Below, piece after piece: positions 23,819 to 25,708 of a stretch of 25,708 nucleotides of DNA (positions are counted from its first letter, which is position 1; every line of letters begins with the position of its first letter). The notes below the pieces were generated by a model, which searched no databases, had not been told where the DNA came from, and worked only from the letters and a program-made list of their open reading frames with translations. Position numbers and translations under genes: made by a program. Source of the DNA: an uncultured Candidatus Melainabacteria bacterium (GTDB taxonomy: Bacteria; Cyanobacteriota; Vampirovibrionia; Gastranaerophilales; Gastranaerophilaceae); assembly GCA_934699705.1 (NCBI GenBank), contig CAKUXD010000026.1:1-25708 (forward strand). Direction: 5' to 3'.

Positions 23819-25003
23819 TTAATTTTTATTTATTATTTCATAGCCCATTAATTTCAAAACACAACGGTCTTGCCATAATTCTTTTGAAACATCATCAATA
23901 CATTGTTCATTGTTAAAAAATAATACATAGCAAATTCCATTATTATCTTTAGAACTATTATACTTTATACCATCTAGTTTTTCTTCAAGCTTAAAGTATT
24001 CAGCAAAAATTTGTGTTGGCACATATTCAATATCTTGCATATTTTCAATTGGTCGAATTAAATCTTTATTTAAGGCTCTTAGAAATAGAATTGTTTCTCT
24101 GTTATCATAATTTTCTAAATCAAATATGCTTGGCATATTAAGTCTTGAAATCGCTGTCAGGTCTAAAATTTTTAAATCCCTTAAATTCTTAAACTTAGCA
24201 ATGACAAGTTCTTCATTTGGTTTGAAGTCTTCATTAAGAATTTCTTTTTTAGATATTTCTTTATCATCAGAAGCATAAAAACAAGAAATTCCACAAGCAT
24301 TCATTCTTCCATTTTTTGCTAATTCTCTTGGTGGCGAACCTAAATATTCACTATCATAAATTTTTTCATCCTTTTCTGTATACAAGCGAGCTCTAAAAAA
24401 AATAGTATTTGTCTTTGTTATTTTTACTAAACCTAATTTTTTTACTTCATTCGCAATTTTAAATAAAATATCCATTGGAGATAAAGTATCACTGTAAGTA
24501 TCTGTAATTTGATTTCCAAAAAAATATCTATTAGAATCTTTTACAAGATTAGAAAAGGACTTCCAAGAATATTCGTTTCTTTCTCTTTCCGTAAAACCAT
24601 AAGGATTTTTTTTACACCAAGGTTCATCAGCTATAGAATTTTTAATGTCTGAAAGAACATCATCATTATTTGATATATAAGTTCCAAAGTCATAGACTAC
24701 TACTTCATCATTATCATAAATAGTTCCTTGATAACCACCTTCCCTACTATTCCAACCTAATTGAGCAACGGCATAATCATAATATTGCCTGAAAGTGGGC
24801 ATTATAACTTCATCCATCAAATCAGTCATTAAAACTACATGTTTTTCTTCTCCACAGTAATCACAAGTTTCAGTTTCCGTTGAATTGTCAATAATCCATT
24901 TCTTTAAAAATTTGTCTTCAACATAATCAGCACAGATATATTTACTAATATCATTAAAGCCCCTTGTTTCAATTTCAATTAAATGCTCTTTTGCCGTACC
25001 CAT
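23819..25003 (-). CDS. HEPN/RES N-terminal domain + RES-domain protein (putative NAD-degrading toxin)
   Basis: This is a 394-residue protein. The N-terminal ~180 residues look like the HEPN/RES-associated N-terminal domain: GTAKEHLIEIETRGF, then a CxxC knuckle (C47-DY-C50) and a conserved helical DVLSDIKNSIADEPWC. The C-terminal half is a RES domain: IFFRARLY with R204 and R206, GSPPRELAKNGRMNACGISC followed by FYASDD (GRMN 232-235), and near the end YVPTQIFAEYFK and DGIKYNSSKDN..CYVLFF, which match the RES Q-x-x-A-E-y and G-I-x-Y-x-S-S motifs. RES domains (ParT, Res toxins) phosphorolyse or ADP-ribosylate using NAD. Unlike classical Res toxins, no Xre-type antitoxin gene is adjacent; a frameshifted Cys-rich gene lies 21 bases upstream instead. 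Confidence 0.82.
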   Translation of the reverse strand: MGTAKEHLIEIETRGFNDISKYICADYVEDKFLKKWIIDNSTETETCDYCGEEKHVVLMTDLMDEVIMPTFRQYYDYAVAQLGWNSREGGYQGTIYDNDEVVVYDFGTYISNNDDVLSDIKNSIADEPWCKKNPYGFTERERNEYSWKSFSNLVKDSNRYFFGNQITDTYSDTLSPMDILFKIANEVKKLGLVKITKTNTIFFRARLYTEKDEKIYDSEYLGSPPRELAKNGRMNACGISCFYASDDKEISKKEILNEDFKPNEELVIAKFKNLRDLKILDLTAISRLNMPSIFDLENYDNRETILFLRALNKDLIRPIENMQDIEYVPTQIFAEYFKLEEKLDGIKYNSSKDNNGICYVLFFNNEQCIDDVSKELWQDRCVLKLMGYEIINKN

Positions 25004-25024
25004 TAAAACCTCAATTTTATCTTA

Positions 25025-25472
25025 TTACGTATTAGATTTTTTGTTTTTTAATTCTTCTCTATATGCAATTTGTTTTTCAGATTCTACATAATTATCATAA
25101 CAACACTTAAAAATTTTATCTAAATTATTATATTCCTTTTCTGAAATTTTTAAAGGTAAAATTTGCGTCTTAGTTCTACCATATTTGACTATATTTTTTG
25201 CGTACAGTTCGACGTGTTTTTTATTATTTGATATCTTATAAAAAAGTAAAAAATTGCGTATTTATTATCTATGTAGTCATTAATTTCACCAACATATTTT
25301 TTATCCTTAAATCCTTTTGGTATTTTTATATTACTATTTAAGTGACAATATTTGTTGTTAAAACACTTAAAATAAATTCAGTCCCTTGACGGTATGTGAT
25401 ATTACAGAAAAACTTAATTTTATTGTCACAATCTCTGCAATGACAATTTATTACTGTATTTTCTTCTTGCAT
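25025..25472 (-). pseudogene. Frameshifted small Cys-rich gene upstream of the RES gene
   Basis: Three consecutive frames, joined by two -1 shifts in A/T homopolymers (near 25369 and 25244), read as one ~149-residue protein. Piece one starts at ATG 25472 with agagg 5 bases upstream: MQEENTVINCHCRDCDNKIK then FFCNITYRQGTEFIL. Piece two: KCFNNKYCHLNSNIKIPKGF then KDKKYVGEINDYIDNKYAIF. Piece three: KISNNKKHVELYAKNIVKYG then RTKTQILPLKISEKEYNNLD and a Lys/Glu-rich helix ending at TAA 25027. The CHCRDC..C..C pattern suggests a zinc-binding N-terminal domain. I do not recognise the family. Adding one base at each homopolymer restores the whole frame, so this is either recent decay or sequencing error. 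It lies 21 bases before the RES gene in the same direction. Confidence 0.6.
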
Positions 25473-25659
25473 ATGAACCTCTTTAATCTAATGATTAATT
25501 ATAATTTGCAGTAATAAACGAATGTTAACTACTTAAAATTTAGAATTTAAATATTTACTTTTGTTACTGTAATATACACTTGGTATTTCTCAAGTTATTT
25601 AATCTATATAATAAAACATAAGATTAAAAAAGCAAGATGCATTTTTTATCTAGAATTCA

Positions 25660-25705
25660 TTGTCTATTCTTATTTATATGCTATAAATAAAATTATCATA
25701 GGAGA
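25660..25705 (+). promoter_or_regulatory. Promoter and ribosome site for a plus-strand gene beyond the window
   Basis: TTGTCT (25660-25665), 16 bases, then TATAAA (25682-25687) resemble a sigma-70 promoter, and aggaga (25700-25705) is a Shine-Dalgarno sequence 3 bases from the window end. The start codon should lie within about ten bases outside the window. Confidence 0.5.
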
Positions 25706-25708
25706 CAA

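Noticed and set aside
16956..25708. CRISPR array, tRNA, integrase or transposase in the accessory region
   Set aside because: No regularly spaced direct repeats, no tRNA cloverleaf and no recombinase motifs were seen on either strand; only inverted repeats are present.

Overview
The window is AT-rich DNA from a flagellated, low-GC bacterium. Several traits fit a non-photosynthetic cyanobacterial relative of the gut type (Melainabacteria/Vampirovibrionia, Gastranaerophilales): yggS followed directly by sepF as in Cyanobacteria and Gram-positives, a fliJ-fliK-flgD-flgE hook cluster, and proteins with N-termini of the MRINPITS / MNLNVINAN type followed by a V-S-F-(T)-G motif. That placement is an inference from gene content; a Clostridia-like host is the main alternative.

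Layout. (1) 1-3320: two tandem, homologous DHH/DHHA1 phosphoesterases, each closed by a strong intrinsic terminator; the first is cut by the window edge. (2) 3413-8232: the hook assembly cluster fliJ, fliK, flgD, flgE, all on the plus strand. (3) 8389-9718: a near-consensus promoter driving yggS and sepF, ending in a UUCG-loop terminator. (4) 9719-10060: a gene-free stretch dense in inverted repeats, including a likely three-way-junction structured element. (5) 10090-10746, minus strand: an unknown small membrane-prone protein and a 44-residue rubredoxin. (6) 10838-15372: a tightly packed, overlapping housekeeping operon (4HBT thioesterase, pseudouridine synthase, coaE, a c-di-GMP phosphodiesterase with dead GGDEF, and a truncated Maf-like flagellin glycosyltransferase N-domain). 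(7) 15632-16952: aroA with its terminator.

(8) From about 17300 to the right edge the base composition becomes still more AT-rich, spacers lengthen and every recognisable gene is a defence type. On the plus strand a GHKL-ATPase/PD-(D/E)xK nuclease fusion is followed 35 bases later by an AbiH protein. On the minus strand a Shedu-like (DUF4263) nuclease is followed 11 bases later by a multi-pass membrane protein carrying a strong internal start, and further right lies a HEPN/RES N-terminal plus RES-domain toxin with a frameshifted, Cys-rich gene directly upstream. Perfect inverted repeats lie at the island entrance (17073-17112) and between the two oppositely oriented modules (21286-21339), and decayed coding remnants lie in 20780-21190. 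This island is the most likely place for an undescribed system: the ATPase-nuclease + AbiH pair and the Shedu + membrane-protein pair are the two best candidates.
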